A stretch of DNA of 64,000 nt, from assembly GCA_014529385.2 (NCBI GenBank), contig CM043951.1, positions 112,700,469 through 112,764,468 of the forward strand, given 5' to 3'. The stretch's first letter is position 1. Every line of letters starts with the position of its first letter. The position numbers and the translations under genes were made by a program. Under the pieces are notes generated by a model. The model ran no database searches. It saw only the letters and a list, made by a program, of their open reading frames with translations, and was not told where the DNA came from. This document shows, piece by piece, positions 10,556 through 21,968 of the stretch. Source of the DNA: Adiantum capillus-veneris. Lineage: Eukaryota; Streptophyta; Polypodiopsida; Polypodiales; Pteridaceae.

Positions 10556-11656
10556 CTAGCCATGATCTATCAATGCAACATATGGCTCCTCAAGATCACC
10601 CACTTTGACTAAGGTTTCTGTTGTAGCTCTTGCCCAATGACTTTTGGAGTAGTGGCTTTTATAGGAGGCTTCATCATCATCATCATCTGCAAATCGAGCA
10701 TGTGCATCTCTTCGAGAATACTGGTAGCATCCTACCACATTTTCATCACAATCACTCTCTTGGACATGTATTCCATGTGCCTTAAGTGACTCCCCTTCAC
10801 CCTCAAACTGTGAAGGAATAGACTCAGTGAGAGTTTTCCTCTTTCTTTTTATGATATCTATAATTTCTTCATGAAACTCGCGTTTAGCAATGCCAAGAAC
10901 CTCACCCAAGGTAAACTCAACTTTTCTATTCAAAATCCTTTCCTCCAATACCTGCTTAAAGTTTGTGGCAGCTTCAATTTCAGATTGTAGTTTGTATGCA
11001 GGGCCTTTTGCTTTAGATTTTCCTTGCTCTTTATTCTTTCTTATAGATGCCTCCTCCATAGGAATCTCAGGAGGAGGAGGCACATGTGGTGGAGCCTCAT
11101 AAGAAGGTCCTAGATCCTTTCTTCCACTAGCTCTTGTAACCCTCTTTGAAGTAGAAGGACCTGCATCTCCATTCTCACGTCTGCACTTCTCTTCCACAAT
11201 TGCTTCATTGTTATAGCATTTTGCAAGATAGGCATGCACTGATAAAGAGTCCACAGGGTCATCCCAACCTGTTGTAGGGCGTATGCAATCACCGGCTTCA
11301 TGTAATACCTGTTTATTTACCTTCCCTTTTCCGGCTGAGGCTACTGCATATGGCCACAATCTATCAACCTCCTCACAATCATCTGGAGTATACTTTAACA
11401 CTTTCTTTGGAATTATCTCTATCTTTGCCCCATAGGTAGCAGCCTCCACTGCAGAAATAACATGATTATTTGCCATATCCTCCAAGAACTTTTGCATACC
11501 TCCTTTTCCAAAGTTAGTTCCTAATGGCATACTTGTCTCCCGCAGATGGATCTTGCCATCCTTAAAAAACACAAGATCTCTTTTTAAGGCATCACTAAAG
11601 TTGTCACAATCCCTTATGCCATGGTCCGTGCCATCACACCATATCCATATGTGCAC
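10556..11656 (-). pseudogene. Nucleocapsid-protease region, protease active site ALIDHG
   Basis: The 366-residue open stretch begins with a degenerate zinc knuckle (IWIWCDGTDHGIRDC, the first Cys apparently Trp). It continues through a basic/acidic mixed region with THPPxP-like patches and ends with VALIDHG. In retropepsins the catalytic triplet is DTG or DSG; here it is DHG, and a stop follows at once. The reading resumes after a small deletion as KCPIDTDHGWIIRAANNSSGE in the next frame. Loss of the residues after the active site would inactivate it. Confidence 0.6.
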
Positions 11657-11727
11657 AAATCCTTCTTTGCTTTGGGATTTTTGTCCTGCAGCAGCAGGTT
11701 GTCCTTTTTCTTCAAGCCTTGTTAGCT

Positions 11728-12495
11728 TTAATTCATTTCTCGCATGCCCTTAACAAGCTCATCAAGCATTGAATTATTACCTTTTTGACTCACAACATTA
11801 GGCTTTGGTGGAATCTTTGACGTGCTCGGAGGAGAGGTAGTACCATTCACCACCATCTTGTCCCTACGACGTTGCCTCTTAGCAAGCAATGAGACTGCGT
11901 CTTCAACCTCTTTCCACTCAGCCTTTAGACCCTGTTCTGTATCCTTGTCTTCAAGGAGTAGCTCTAGATTTTCTTGGAGCTCATGACCTCCAGCTTGAAG
12001 GAAAAATTTGATCTTTTCACTATCCAAAGTAGCCCGCTCTGTTCCTGACAGTTGAGCGTAGCGTCGCTCAAACTCTCTCAACAGTTCGGTGATGGAAAGT
12101 CCTTCTTTTGGATTTGAAACCCATTCCAAGAAGGTCCTTTTTGTAACCCTTTCAGAGTACTCCATGAATTATTCCTCCTTTAAGGCTTATTTGAATTTCT
12201 CCCAAACTTCTCCATGCTCCTCCCTGATTCCCCTTACATGGTCTCTAATCTCGGGGACCACAAGAAGCTCAAAACTACGAATCATGTCCACGTCTGGAAC
12301 CCGTTGTAGCTCCATCTCGTTTACATAACCACGAAGAAACTTTGTGACATCTTTCCCTTCAAATTGGTCCATTTTGTTCACAATAGCTTGAAGGGCTTTG
12401 GTTGCTGACACCTCCCTTCTTTCTACAGCCTGTTGTTGTTGCATAAACATGGCGAATGCTTGAAACATTTGCATTGTTCCTTGATCAAAACACAT
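11728..12495 (-). pseudogene. Gag of the - strand Gypsy element
   Basis: A methionine-led stretch (12495-12187) with MNKMDQFEGKDVTKFLRGY-like capsid sequence (as NKMDQFEGKDVTKFLRGYVN) is followed, after two stops that both look like CAA to TAA changes, by 12165-11728 (SERVTKRTFLEWV, LLREFERRYAQLSGTER). Gag would form the particle and bind RNA. It is in one frame except for those stops. Confidence 0.7.
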
Positions 12496-12602
12496 GCCTT
12501 GTTAATATTGTTGATCCATAGCTTTAATTAGTTGCAATTAAACCTTTCAAAACAAGTATTTGAACCCCCATCCCAGCTGCTTCGCGTCGGGTTAACTAGT
12601 AA

Positions 12603-13802
12603 TGTTGGAAAGTGTGCGATCTAGTTGGGAAGGTGCAAAACCTTTGGCTGTGAGAGTTCGTGATGAGAGTCAAAAACACTTTGTGAAAAAGCGTTTGTGG
12701 AGAATCACCAACCCTCTTTCTAAGGGTGACAAAAAATATAGGAGCGTTCGTGACAGCAAAGTCACAAACCCTCTTTCCTATCGTGCTTGGAAATTGCTTG
12801 TTTGCATAGTCGAGATTATGATGAGAGGATCACCAAACCACATTCAATTTCACTTAAAAAGACCATTTAAAAACACCAAAGTTTCAGCCATGAAACCTCA
12901 ATGCTCATACAAGAACAAATCTCAATCAAAACCCAAACCTCTTAGATGGTATCATGTAGCCTCCCCCCCAATTACATAGTCGTAACATCAAACAGCTGAA
13001 AGGAATACACGAACTTCCACCTTCATGGAGACCATTTTTTGAATTTACAGAGATTTAAGAGATTTGAAAGTGAATCCCACACACGATTTTGATAAGGGGA
13101 AACCCTAATTCACTCCCTCACTAGCTCAGATACAAGATTTCGAAGAGGCGGGACTGCCCTACACATAGATTGAGCAACCATGGAAGCAATTACACAGTAG
13201 AGAAAAATTGCTGGTTTTTTCTGTAAAAAGCCCTCTTCTCTCTCTTCCCCACGGCATTTTCCACTCATGTGTTAATTTTTGGGCCATTTTGCCACTTTGG
13301 ACAAAAACTAGGTCATTTTCAGTTCATTTTTGACCCAAAAAATGTCATTTTTATGCGAAAAATCCCAAACGGAGTCAAAAAAATCCCTAAATTTGTGGGA
13401 TCACTCTCATAAGCATAAAAATCATAGATAAGAATCATTTTCCATCAATATACCATTCTGGGTCACTTTCCATGCAATTCTGCAACGACGCCTACTAGCT
13501 GCTATTTTTGGCAATTTTTGCTCGCATTAGTCTTTATAGACGAGATGAGTGTGCCACCATGAAATACTTGGAAAATATACATTGTAAAACCAAATTAAGC
13601 ATCTTATAAAGTGGAAAAGCATGCAAATGCGCTACATCCAAGGCCACGACTCCCCGGATAGGTGTGTACATGATAATGACCGCAGTAGACGCTTCAACGT
13701 ATATCACATATGTACATGATTTCTTTTACTTGCATACATCGAGAAGTGTCAAGAGTGAGGTGAATGCTTTATTTCACACTATGTACGTGCCACGGCACCA
13801 CA
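12603..13802 (-). repeat. 5' LTR of the - strand Gypsy element
   Basis: Begins TGTTGGAAAG and ends CGGCACCACA on the + strand. It is the upstream LTR for the - strand gag. No standard tRNA-Met primer site follows it at 12602-12570, so the primer tRNA is undetermined. Confidence 0.88.
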
Positions 13803-13989
13803 CCGTCTTTGAAGGATGTTACAGATTCAAGGGAGTTGCAAGTTGTTCAAGCAGTGCTTGTCTCAAATATTCAAAACACCCTAACATTTGTGAAGCAACC
13901 AAGATCCTCAAATGAGCTTTTCTTGAAACATTAGCTATGTTGATGCTAGTGAACAAAGATGGGTCTTTTGAATTGATGGATCTAAACAT

Positions 13990-14790
13990 TGCAAGAGATT
14001 CTAGAGTTTTGGATGTCCACATGAGGAATTTCTACTCAGCTCCACATTGCATGAGGCAGAAGAAGAGGATGGATCATTGCCATTAGAAACATGCCAAAGA
14101 TAGAAATGTAGGAGCAGTCTTATTGATGAAGTGAAAGACATTGTTTTTGAGTTCTGGACTACCGAAACAAGTCTCTCTGTGCAAAAAAGGTGTTTTTCGT
14201 AACCACGTAGGAATAAACACACTTAGATCAAACATCCAACTCATATGTTGGACATACCATAGGTTTAGAAGATTAACCTCTCTTTTTAACACAATTCACA
14301 ACATTATTGCTAACTAACTAGTTAGTTTCTATCTATCACTATGTGTTTTGTTGAACTAACTAGGTGTTATCTAGTAATCCTTGACAAGTTTTTAGAAATC
14401 AGTAACTAGGTTCTTTCTAGTAGTTTTTGGTAGGTTTGTATTGCTTGTTGAATTTTTTTTCATTGTGACTATGTGGTTTGTTGCATTGGGTTGGTAGCTC
14501 TATGATAAGGTGGTTTGTAGCTTTGACTAGGTGTTTTTGAGTAGAAACTAAATGGTGATCAATAGTTCTTGAGAGGGTTTTAGTGATAGATTATTTTTTT
14601 AGCACTGCTTGGGAGGTTTCTAGCTCTTCTTGGGAAGTTTCTCCCAGTACTCTAGTGGTTTGTAGCACTGTTGTGCTTTGGTGATTGGACTACATACCTG
14701 GTTTCTAGCACTCACTAGAAGTTTTTTAGTACCCCTTGCGATGTTTTTATCACTTCACTGGCACTTAATCATTGTGTTGTTTTTTAGGTG
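13990..14790. repeat. T-rich degenerate repeats, probable intron of a transposase-like gene
   Basis: Words such as TTTCTAGCACT, ACTAGGT and GTTTGTAGC recur irregularly. The stretch ends tgttttttag, a good 3' splice site immediately before coding-like sequence at 14789. Confidence 0.5.
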
Positions 14791-15120
14791 GAGATGTTTG
14801 AAAGGTTCAAGGATACATATCTAGACGTTCCAATTCAGCAATACAATGTTTTGAGTATCTTAAGCCATATTTTGTGCGCAAGCTGAAGGAAAGAATTACA
14901 TGTTGCTGCATTGTGCATGTGAAAATTACCTATTCATGGGAAGCAATAAATCACATGTGCCAGAAGTGTTTTTGCCTACAGGGAGTTGCAAGTGATTGCA
15001 CATGCTGAGTGTGTGCCCATGATTTACACACTACTTCTTGCAATGCTTTTTACCATGCATACAAGAGTAGTACATCTTTATGTGAATCCATTTTGTGCCT
15101 CAAGACCACAGATGCAGCTT
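14789..15120 (+). pseudogene. Transposase-like gene, Cys-rich exon fragment (copy 1)
   Basis: After the acceptor the frame reads ERFKDTYLDVPIQQYNVL and, with a +1 shift, EYLKPYFVRKLKERITCCC then IVHVKITYSWEAINHMC. The second part matches the - strand gene near 21950 (YFVxKLKxRxTCCCxYHV and then GINxMC), so both are copies of one family. CCC and later CxxC/CxC clusters suggest zinc binding. Only this exon survives recognisably, with several shifts after 14960. The family appears to be a DNA-transposon protein (see 20189-21960). Confidence 0.55.
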
Positions 15121-15157
15121 TTCACAAGTACAGTTGATTAATGGGTAGCTGTGTTGA

Positions 15158-15436
15158 TTGCAACAACAAAAAATTTCCTTGCGTCCAACAGAGCTTGTGG
15201 AGAAGGATTTACAGGTGTTCGTCAAAGTTTTTGAGGATGTCAAAATAGTGTTTGATGCTAACGACATTACTGATAGCAATAAAAAAGGAATAAAAAATAA
15301 AATAAAGGATCTTTTGCAGAAGAAACTACCTTATAGTGAGCTTCTCTATATGTTTCATACGTACCTTCAGAAGTTCATTAAACACAATTTCATTTTCGGG
15401 TGGCCTATTGAACAGTTTAAGGAGTTTCTTCAATGA
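15158..15436 (+). CDS. Small Lys-rich open frame, unrecognised
   Basis: 92 codons starting MQQQKISLRPTELVEKDLQ, predicted helical and rich in Lys, Phe and Leu. It may be a later exon of the adjacent transposase-like remnant or chance. I recognise no domain; weak support. Confidence 0.2.
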   Translation: MQQQKISLRPTELVEKDLQVFVKVFEDVKIVFDANDITDSNKKGIKNKIKDLLQKKLPYSELLYMFHTYLQKFIKHNFIFGWPIEQFKEFLQ

Positions 15437-15439
15437 TTT

Positions 15440-16690
15440 TTGCCCGATACAACTATGTCCATCGTTGAATTTGCCAATAATTACATTTTTAAAGAGCAAG
15501 AAAGCGGCTAACACAGGCTACACCAATTATGAACCAAGCTGTGGATGCGCTATAGTGCACAATATTTCCTTTTCATTGTATAGGTCCTTGGGCTCATTTA
15601 GGAGTTTCAAAGTTGTATAATTCTAGGCTAAAGAGCTCAACTTTATCCCATAGTTGAAGGATTTGAGGCCCAAAGCTACAAAAGAGCCCTATGTCTAATG
15701 AGAAGCCATTCTTGGGTGAGTTCTCCTCTTTGTAGAGTGGATGGTCATGAGGCTCATGGGCTTTCCATGCCCATGTAGCTCTTGATTTCTAATAATCAAT
15801 GACACTTTCTTTCTTATTATTCTTCTTTGTTTGATTATGTGGAGTGTGATGGTAGATCTCCTAATCCCTTTTTTGAGTTAATCTATTCTATCCACACCAT
15901 TGGCCATGGCGTGCGAGGGCTATGCCTTCCTTCTCTTCATCTCTCTCTACAAGGTGTGCGGTTAGTGTGTGTGCATACGTAGTCGCATTGAGGGGTTGTG
16001 CCGGAATGGACACACTAATGTATAGTAGGTATGTTAATTGCATGCTTGTGTAGTTGTGTGATTAAGAGTTGTGAATAGAGTGATTTATTTGAGAGGTTAA
16101 TTTCAACCACATGATTGTGTGCAAGTGATTAGTAAGTAGGAATGTGTTGTTGATTAGAGGAATCCCTTTCCATGGATTCTCTCTATGATGAGTAGAAGGA
16201 TCCCTTGAATCCTCTATGTCTATACATCCTAGGCTCGTGCTTCCATGCCCTATCCGGGTTGCCGATCCACGATTTGACAATTTTGTGCGTTGCGAGTAGG
16301 TCATCCTACAAGACCTCCCTACACAAAATGAGAGACAGTGGGAAAATTTCCTCAAAGAAGATGTTGGCTCGTTTATAATATAGTGGGTTGACTCCTGACA
16401 GAGCCAAGACTATTAGGGAATGTCCATTTGATGCCAAGACAAATGAACTTGAGAAAATTAACTAGAATCTCACACATGGAAAAGTATGAGCACAACAAGA
16501 AATTATTGCACCAAAAATGTCAGGTCCAACAACCAATCATAAGCAACCACCTTGGCAAGAATGGCCAGAGAATTCCACTAAGTGACTTTACTCCTTGAAA
16601 AAGCTAACTCCTTGTAAATCAAATTGTTCTTGTATCTAAACATGAATATACTATGAAGAAATTTGAATGTCAAGTGTTACTGTTGCTGTC
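15440..16690. other. Stretch without recognisable genes
   Basis: Both strands show only short, unconvincing frames and no clear repeat structure. Confidence 0.5.
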
Positions 16691-16848
16691 AACTAGAATT
16701 TGTGTTAAGTATTGGTTAAGTGGTCAAGTGGTTTAAAGTGGGTGGTGGTCAATAGTGCTTGTCAAGTAGTATAAAGTGCCTTAAAGTGTTGGTCAGGTGG
16801 TCAGAAGTGCTGGTCAAGTTGTCTTAAGTGGTTCAAAGTGTTGGTCAG
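16690..16848. repeat. Minisatellite GGTCAAGTGGTTCAAAGTGTT-like, left part
   Basis: Imperfect units of about 21 bp built on GGTCAAGTGGT and TAAAGTG. The array is split by the Copia insertion at 16849 and resumes at 19364. Confidence 0.8.
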
Positions 16849-17572
16849 TGTTAAGTATGGAGCCTGATTTACCCTTGTAATTTTCTATGGTAAAAGCGCA
16901 CATTTGTAAGGCCCCCATTATAAGGGGAAGCCATCGTGCGTGAAGGTAAATCACTCACCGAAAACCAAAATTTTCACAGTCAAAAACCAGGGGCAACTTT
17001 AGGGGCCTCGGGGGCGGAAGCCCCCTCAGACTTTGTTTTTCCCTCGCCGGAATATTCCTTTTCGCCAAAATATTATGGCTGGATGGTGGCCGGAAACTGG
17101 ATGGAAAACAACCGTCGGTTGGTCGGTGGCCGGTAGTCAATGGCCGGTGGCCGGTGGCCAAATTCAAAAGCGGAATTGTCTTCTCAAGGGCGGCCACACA
17201 TGGGCGGATTGGAGGGTCCGATTTGGACTTATCTACATAAGGGCGGCTACACATGGATGCCTCTCATGAGTGAGGACAACACTTTTGGCCTATAAAAGGA
17301 GGCCATTTCTACACACATTTCATAGTGTGAAGTTGATGCAACAAGGTCGGTGTGAGGTGGTGAGAGTGAAGCAAGGCGGGAGCTCCATTAAGGGTATAAT
17401 CCCTTTGTAAACTACTTCTTGTTTTGAAGTACTAAAGCCATTGAGTGGCTGCTTTCCCGTGGACGTAGCCCACATTGGGTGAACTACTCTATAATGTCGT
17501 GTATGTAAATCTGTCTCTCTCTATTAAGTAGTCTACTCAATTATCTATTTAGCTACGACTTATTTCCTAACA
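16849..17572 (+). repeat. 5' LTR of Copia element 1
   Basis: TGTT...AACA ends. A TATA box (TATAAAAG) lies at 17291-17298, and a run of short GGCCGGTGGCCGG-like palindromes near 17095-17160 lies upstream, possibly the enhancer part of U3. Confidence 0.93.
17291..17298 (+). promoter_or_regulatory. TATA box of Copia 5' LTR
   Basis: TATAAAAG in a GGCC/GGAGGCC context, repeated at 19040-19047 in the other LTR. Confidence 0.75.
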
Positions 17573-17574
17573 AA

Positions 17575-17591
17575 TGGTATCAGAGCAAGGT
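17575..17591 (+). other. Primer binding site (initiator tRNA-Met type)
   Basis: TGGTATCAGAGCAAGG begins two bases after the 5' LTR, the standard minus-strand primer site of plant Copia elements. Confidence 0.9.
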
Positions 17592-17645
17592 TTGCTCATA
17601 GCTAAATTATCTCAAGGAAAGGATTCCTTGAATTGAGTGGGAGTT

Positions 17646-18510
17646 ATGGCGGAGGATACTTGGTATGAAAATATCAAGGGACAAGACGAAGAAGACAATA
17701 AAGCTATCTCATGCAGATTACATCAAGAAGGTGCTAGAAAGGTTTGCAATGCAAAATGCAAAACTAGTTTCTACACCTTTGGATGATCATTTTAAACTAA
17801 CGAAGGATATGTGTCCAAAGACACAAGCGGAGATAGCCTATATGTCTAAAGTTCCATATGTTGCAGCGGTAGGTTCTCTAATGTATGCTATGGTCTGGAC
17901 AATACCAGACACTGCACGTGCAGTGGGAGTTGTGAGTAGGCTCATGGACAACCCAGGTAAAGAGCATTGGAAAGCTTTGAAGTGGATACTTAGGTATTTA
18001 AAAGGGACAACAACAAATTCTTTGTTTTTTGGAGGAACTGATATTTTTCTAGAAGGGTATGCTGATGCAGATATGGCAGGTGACAAAGATACTCAAAGGA
18101 GCACTAATGGCTATGTGTTCACGGTTGGAGGCACAACAGTAAGCTGGGCTTCAAAGCTGTAGAAAGTGGTTTCACTTTCTACCACAAAAGCAGAGTATGT
18201 AGCAATGACGGAGGCAAGCAAAGAGATTCTATGGCTTCACAGATTCTTAGAAGAGCTTGGATTCAAACAAGACAATTGTGTCTTGTACAGTGATATCCAA
18301 AGCGCTATCCATCTTGCGAAGAACTCAGCCTTTCATTCAAGGACAAAGCACATTGAGGTGAGATATCACTTCATACGCACTCTTTTGGAAGAGGGACACC
18401 TAAAGCTCGGAAAGGTGCATACAAGTGAAAATCCTGCAGACATGTTTACAAAGGTGTTCAACAAGGAGAAGTTGAGCTTTTGCTCATCTTCAATCAGCAT
18501 TCAAGGATAA
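17646..18510 (+). pseudogene. Copia gag start fused to RT end and RNase H
   Basis: ATGGCGGAGGATACTTGGTA (MAEDTW, a Copia gag start) runs directly into ATGAAAATATCAAGG, the RT segment normally read GMKISRDxTKKT. This marks the deletion junction near 17665. From there LSHADYIKKVLERF, AAVGSLMYAM, GVVSRLMDNPGKEHW and WILRYLKGT form the RT end. GYADADMAGD, STNGYVFT, LSTTKAEYVAMTEASKE and the HIEVRYHFIR segment form RNase H with its acidic residues. A single TAG at 18160-18162 replaces a Gln codon (CAG to TAG). Otherwise the frame is open to 18510. Confidence 0.88.
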
Positions 18511-18559
18511 GAAGCCAGAATTGAAAGTAGTCACAGGTTTGGTTTGGAGATTAGTCTCC

Positions 18560-18570
18560 AAGTGGGAGAT
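18560..18570 (+). other. Polypurine tract of Copia element 1
   Basis: AAGTGGGAGAT immediately before the 3' LTR. Confidence 0.85.
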
Positions 18571-19363
18571 TGTTAAGTATGGAGCCTGATTTACCCTTGT
18601 AATTTTCTATGGTAAAAGCGCACATTTGTAAGGCCCCCATTATGAGGAGAAGCCATCGTACGTGAAGGTAAATCACTCACCGAAAACCAAAATTTTCACA
18701 GACAAAAACCATGGGCAACTTTAGGGGCCTCGGGGGCGGAAGCCCCCCTAAACTTTTTTTTCCCTCGCCGGAATATTCCTTTTTGCCGGAATATTATGGC
18801 CGGACGGTGGCCAGAAAGTGGTCGGAAAACAACCGTCGGTTGGCCGGTGGCCGGTAGTCAATGGCCGGTGGCCGGTGGTCGGAAGTCAATGGCTGGTGGC
18901 CGATGGCCGAATTCAAAAGCGGACTTGTCTTCTCAAGGGCGGCCACACCTGGGCAGATTGGAGGGTCCGATTTGGACTTATCTACACAAGGGCAGCTACA
19001 CATGGCTGCCTCTCATGAGAGAGGGAAACCCTTTTGGCCTATAAAAGGATGCCACTTCTATACACATTTCATAGTGTGAAGTTGATGCAACAAGGTGAGT
19101 GTGAGGTGGTGAGAGTGAAGCAAGGCGGGAGCTCCATTAAGGGTATAATCCCTTTGTAAACTACTTCTTGTTTTGAAGTACTAAAGCCATTGAGTGGCTG
19201 CTTTCCCGTGGACGTAGCCCACATTGGGTGAACCACGTATATCGTGTGTACTCTCTCTCTCTCTCTCTCTCTCTCTACTCTATAATCTCGTGTATGTAAA
19301 TCTGTCTCTCTCCATTAAGTAATCTACTCAATTATCTATTTAGCTACATCTTATTTCCTAACA
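18571..19363 (+). repeat. 3' LTR of Copia element 1
   Basis: Matches 16849-17572 closely but is longer, partly through a CT microsatellite expansion near 19250-19275 and an extra GGCCGGTGGTCGG-type unit near 18870-18900. Confidence 0.93.
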
Positions 19364-20025
19364 GTCAGGTGGTCCTAAGTGGTCCAAAGAGATGGTCAAG
19401 TGCTTCATAGTGCTTGTCAAATAGTATAAACTTCTGGTCAGGTAGTCCAAAGTGGTCCAAAGAGCTGGTCAAGTGGTTCAGGTGGTTGTTAAGTGGTTGT
19501 CAAGTAGTACAAAGTGTTGTCCAAGTGGTTCAGGGGTTTGGACAAGTGGTTCAAAGTGCTGGTGATGTGGTTCAGATGATTGTCAAGTGGTTTAAAATGT
19601 TGGCCAAGTGGTTCAGGGGGGTGGTTAAGTGGTTCAAGGGGTTTGTCAAGTGGTATAAAGTGTTTTAAAGTGTTGGTCAAAAGGTCCTAAGTGATCCAAA
19701 GATCTAGTCTTGTTTTTCAGGGGGGTGGTAAATTGTGGTTAAGTGGAACAAAGTGTTTTCCAACTGGTTCAGGGGGTTGGTCAAGTGGTTCAAAGTGTTG
19801 GTCAAGTGGTTCAGAGTGCTTTTCAAGTGGTATAAATTGATAGCCAAGTGGTTTAGGTGTGGGCAGGTCGTTCATAGTGCATGTCAATTAGTATAAAGTG
19901 CTTAAAAGTGCTGGCTCGATGGTTCTAAGTGGTCGAAAGAGATGGTCAAGTCGTACAGAGGGCTGGTAGAGTGCTCAAAAGTGCTTTTAAGCGTTTTTGG
20001 GGGCTGGTAAAGTGGTGTTCAACTG
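19364..20025. repeat. Minisatellite, about 21-bp units, right part
   Basis: Continuation of the array at 16690. Units such as GGTCAAGTGGTTCAAAGTGTT drift gradually. The reverse complement (AGCACTTTGAACCAC) resembles the arrays at 23400-23957 and 25301-26035. Confidence 0.85.
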
Positions 20026-20188
20026 GCCAAGTTCACTGCCTCCATTTTATTTTTATAATAAAAGTAATAGTTCACTACCTCCTTTTTATTTTATTATAAA
20101 AAAAAGTGCTAGCTACTGTTCAAAGTACTGGCCAAAGTCAAATTTACAGTGATAAATCGTACAATTTCTCCTCTGGGGGCATGTTGTT

Positions 20189-21960
20189 TTAGATTTGTTC
20201 GAATATTTCATTTGACATATCATAAACATTATGCTCACCTTCCCTCAAAAACATGGCAAACATGATGCATCGCACCAGATGGGAGTAGATTAGAGCAGTG
20301 GGCTTGCTGTCCAAAAGGACATAAGTATCATCTCGTCCATTTACCTTCTCATAGACTAGGCCCTCAACCACATACGAATTTTTCTTAATGATATTTTTCC
20401 ATTGATCCTTTTCCTTTGTTTTGCCTAGGAGCTTTGTGTTGGTGCATTTCAGGACGTAGAAGTCTGCACCTGACTCCTTTGCAGTCACTGCAAAGTTATC
20501 GCCAACCATCAAGGCATCGCTCAGGTCATTGTGGTGGCCAGCATACATGGGGACATATTCATCCTCATCCTCCATCGAAGCTTCTCCATCACTTTCTTCC
20601 CTAACTGTGGGTTGTATTTGCAAAGTATACCCACCCCTGCACATAATCTTTGTTGGCACATCTCCTCCATTGACCTTTCATGCAAGCATCGCAAAAGCAA
20701 GAGAGAAATCTGTGTCTTAGTCCGTGCATATCCATATGACTGTAGCCATTGACACAGTGCCAGGATCAAGACCCTTCTATGAGCTTGCAATCCCACTCTA
20801 TAACTCTATCAACATCATCGATCTTGACCTCCCAGAAAGCACGATCCACTTTCTTGGTTGTCTGTGGCCCCACTGATTTCAAAGAGTTGCATTGAGGAAT
20901 GCAACAACGCTTGAAGTGTTATGTAGCTCCCACTCGCCAAATTTCCACTACTCATGTGTGAGGGCTCTTTTGACCACTACACCAGCCCCGTCATGTTCAC
21001 CTTTTCCATGGCCTGAAGCAAAGAAATTGTGAGTCATTTCGACGCCTATCATATTGAAGAATTGTGCAACAAAATAGAATGGCCTCCTTGCTTTGAATTG
21101 TGATGCAGCACGATCGGACCACACCCATGTCGCTTGACACTATAGCCGTGTCTTTTTAGCCATTCATTGTGCAAAAGAAAACAGTGCTGCACAAACAAAG
21201 TGTCATGTGTCTTGTTGTCAGAGATGTAGAAGTGATTCGTCTCTTGTATAGCACCAAGTGCATTACGTAAGTATGAAATGTGAACAAAGATTGTGACCTG
21301 AGATGAATACCAATGCATTGACTAGATCTCGTTCTGTACCTTGAAGGAGTAATTTCTTGCAAAATCCACTATAGACACCACTACATCGTCAGGAAAATTG
21401 GCCAAACGCTTCTTGAACTATTCAGCTTGCCACCTATACAAGTAGTTGTGTTTGATGAAATTCCATAGTTTCCCTTAGAGCACAAAAATGATACTCATCG
21501 AACTCAGCTGTTGAACACGAGGTCTTTTTGACATTTATCTAGACCTTCTTCATCCCTTTCTTGTGTAGGAACCTTGTCAAAAAGCTTGAGATTCATTCTA
21601 GAGATGCCATCACTCTCTTCAACGGGACAGAACAAGAGCCTTTCAATCCCGCAATCAGTCATGTTTCCAAAAGACATTTGCTGCGGTGAAAAGCACTATC
21701 AGCTGGCTTTGGACACAATACAGACTCCCATAGTTCTGCCAATGATGAACAAGTTGTTTTTGATGTTGTGTGTTGCGCTATTCCACCGCTCGAGTTGTAC
21801 ACAAGACACCTACAAAAGCATGACGTTCCATGTAGCATGTATTTTCCATGACACATCTGATTTATGCCTTCCTTCAAGTAAACAAGCTGAACATGGTATT
21901 CACAACAGCAAGTGTTGCGGCCCTTCAACTTGCATACGAAGTATGGCTTCAAACCCTCAA
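20189..21960 (-). pseudogene. Transposase-like gene (SQFK / GHGKGxxDGAG family), decayed (copy 2)
   Basis: Reading on the - strand from 21960: LKPYFVCKLKGRNTCCC then EYHVQLVYLKEGINQMC (Cys-rich N-part). Next come FFCTMNEWLKRHGYS-like sequence with HFYISDNKTHDTLFVQH upstream (21318-21130) and WSDRAASQFKARRPFYF (21121-21070). HNFFASGHGKGEHDGAG and VVVKRAL follow (about 21035-20965), then WELHNTSSVVAFLNAT, FWEVKIDDVDRVIEWDC and an acidic C-terminal part, 20659-20189, ending IFEQI. The order D, SQFK, FFASGHGKG, DGAG, KR matches transposase-like proteins I recall from animal genomes. The Asp residues suggest an RNase H-fold nuclease, which is inference. Several stops and frameshifts are present. 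TTAA element A sits inside its coding sequence at 21969. Confidence 0.6.
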
Positions 21961-21968
21961 AGCATTAA

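Larger units (their letters stand above)
6756..13802 (-). mobile_element. Ty3/Gypsy LTR retrotransposon, internally deleted
   Basis: Two direct copies of about 1.2 kb (6756-7951 and 12603-13802) flank gag, protease, RT, RNase H and integrase-tail fragments, all on the - strand. The LTR ends read TGT(T/G)GTG...CC(A/G)ACA on the - strand. CCGT precedes the left LTR (6752-6755) and follows the right one (13803-13806), giving a probable 4-bp target duplication. A purine tract lies next to the 3' LTR. Multiple stops, frameshifts and the missing integrase core make it dead. The LTRs have clearly diverged, so insertion is not recent. Confidence 0.9.
16849..19363 (+). mobile_element. Ty1/Copia element, internally deleted, perfect target duplication
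   Basis: LTRs at 16849-17572 and 18571-19363 begin TGTTAAGTATGG and end TTTCCTAACA. GTCAG occurs immediately before (16844-16848) and after (19364-19368), a perfect 5-bp target duplication. A tRNA-Met-type primer site and a purine tract are in place. The 1.0 kb interior keeps only the first codons of gag, the end of RT, and RNase H. It cannot move alone but keeps all cis signals. Confidence 0.95.

Noticed and set aside
19414-19668. 84-codon Val/Gln/Trp-rich frame that looks like a repeat protein
   Set aside because: It is the ~21-bp minisatellite translated; unit length and drift explain the periodicity.
16690-20025. Possible CRISPR-like array
   Set aside because: Units are contiguous and degenerate with no unique spacers, and the setting is a plant nuclear genome.
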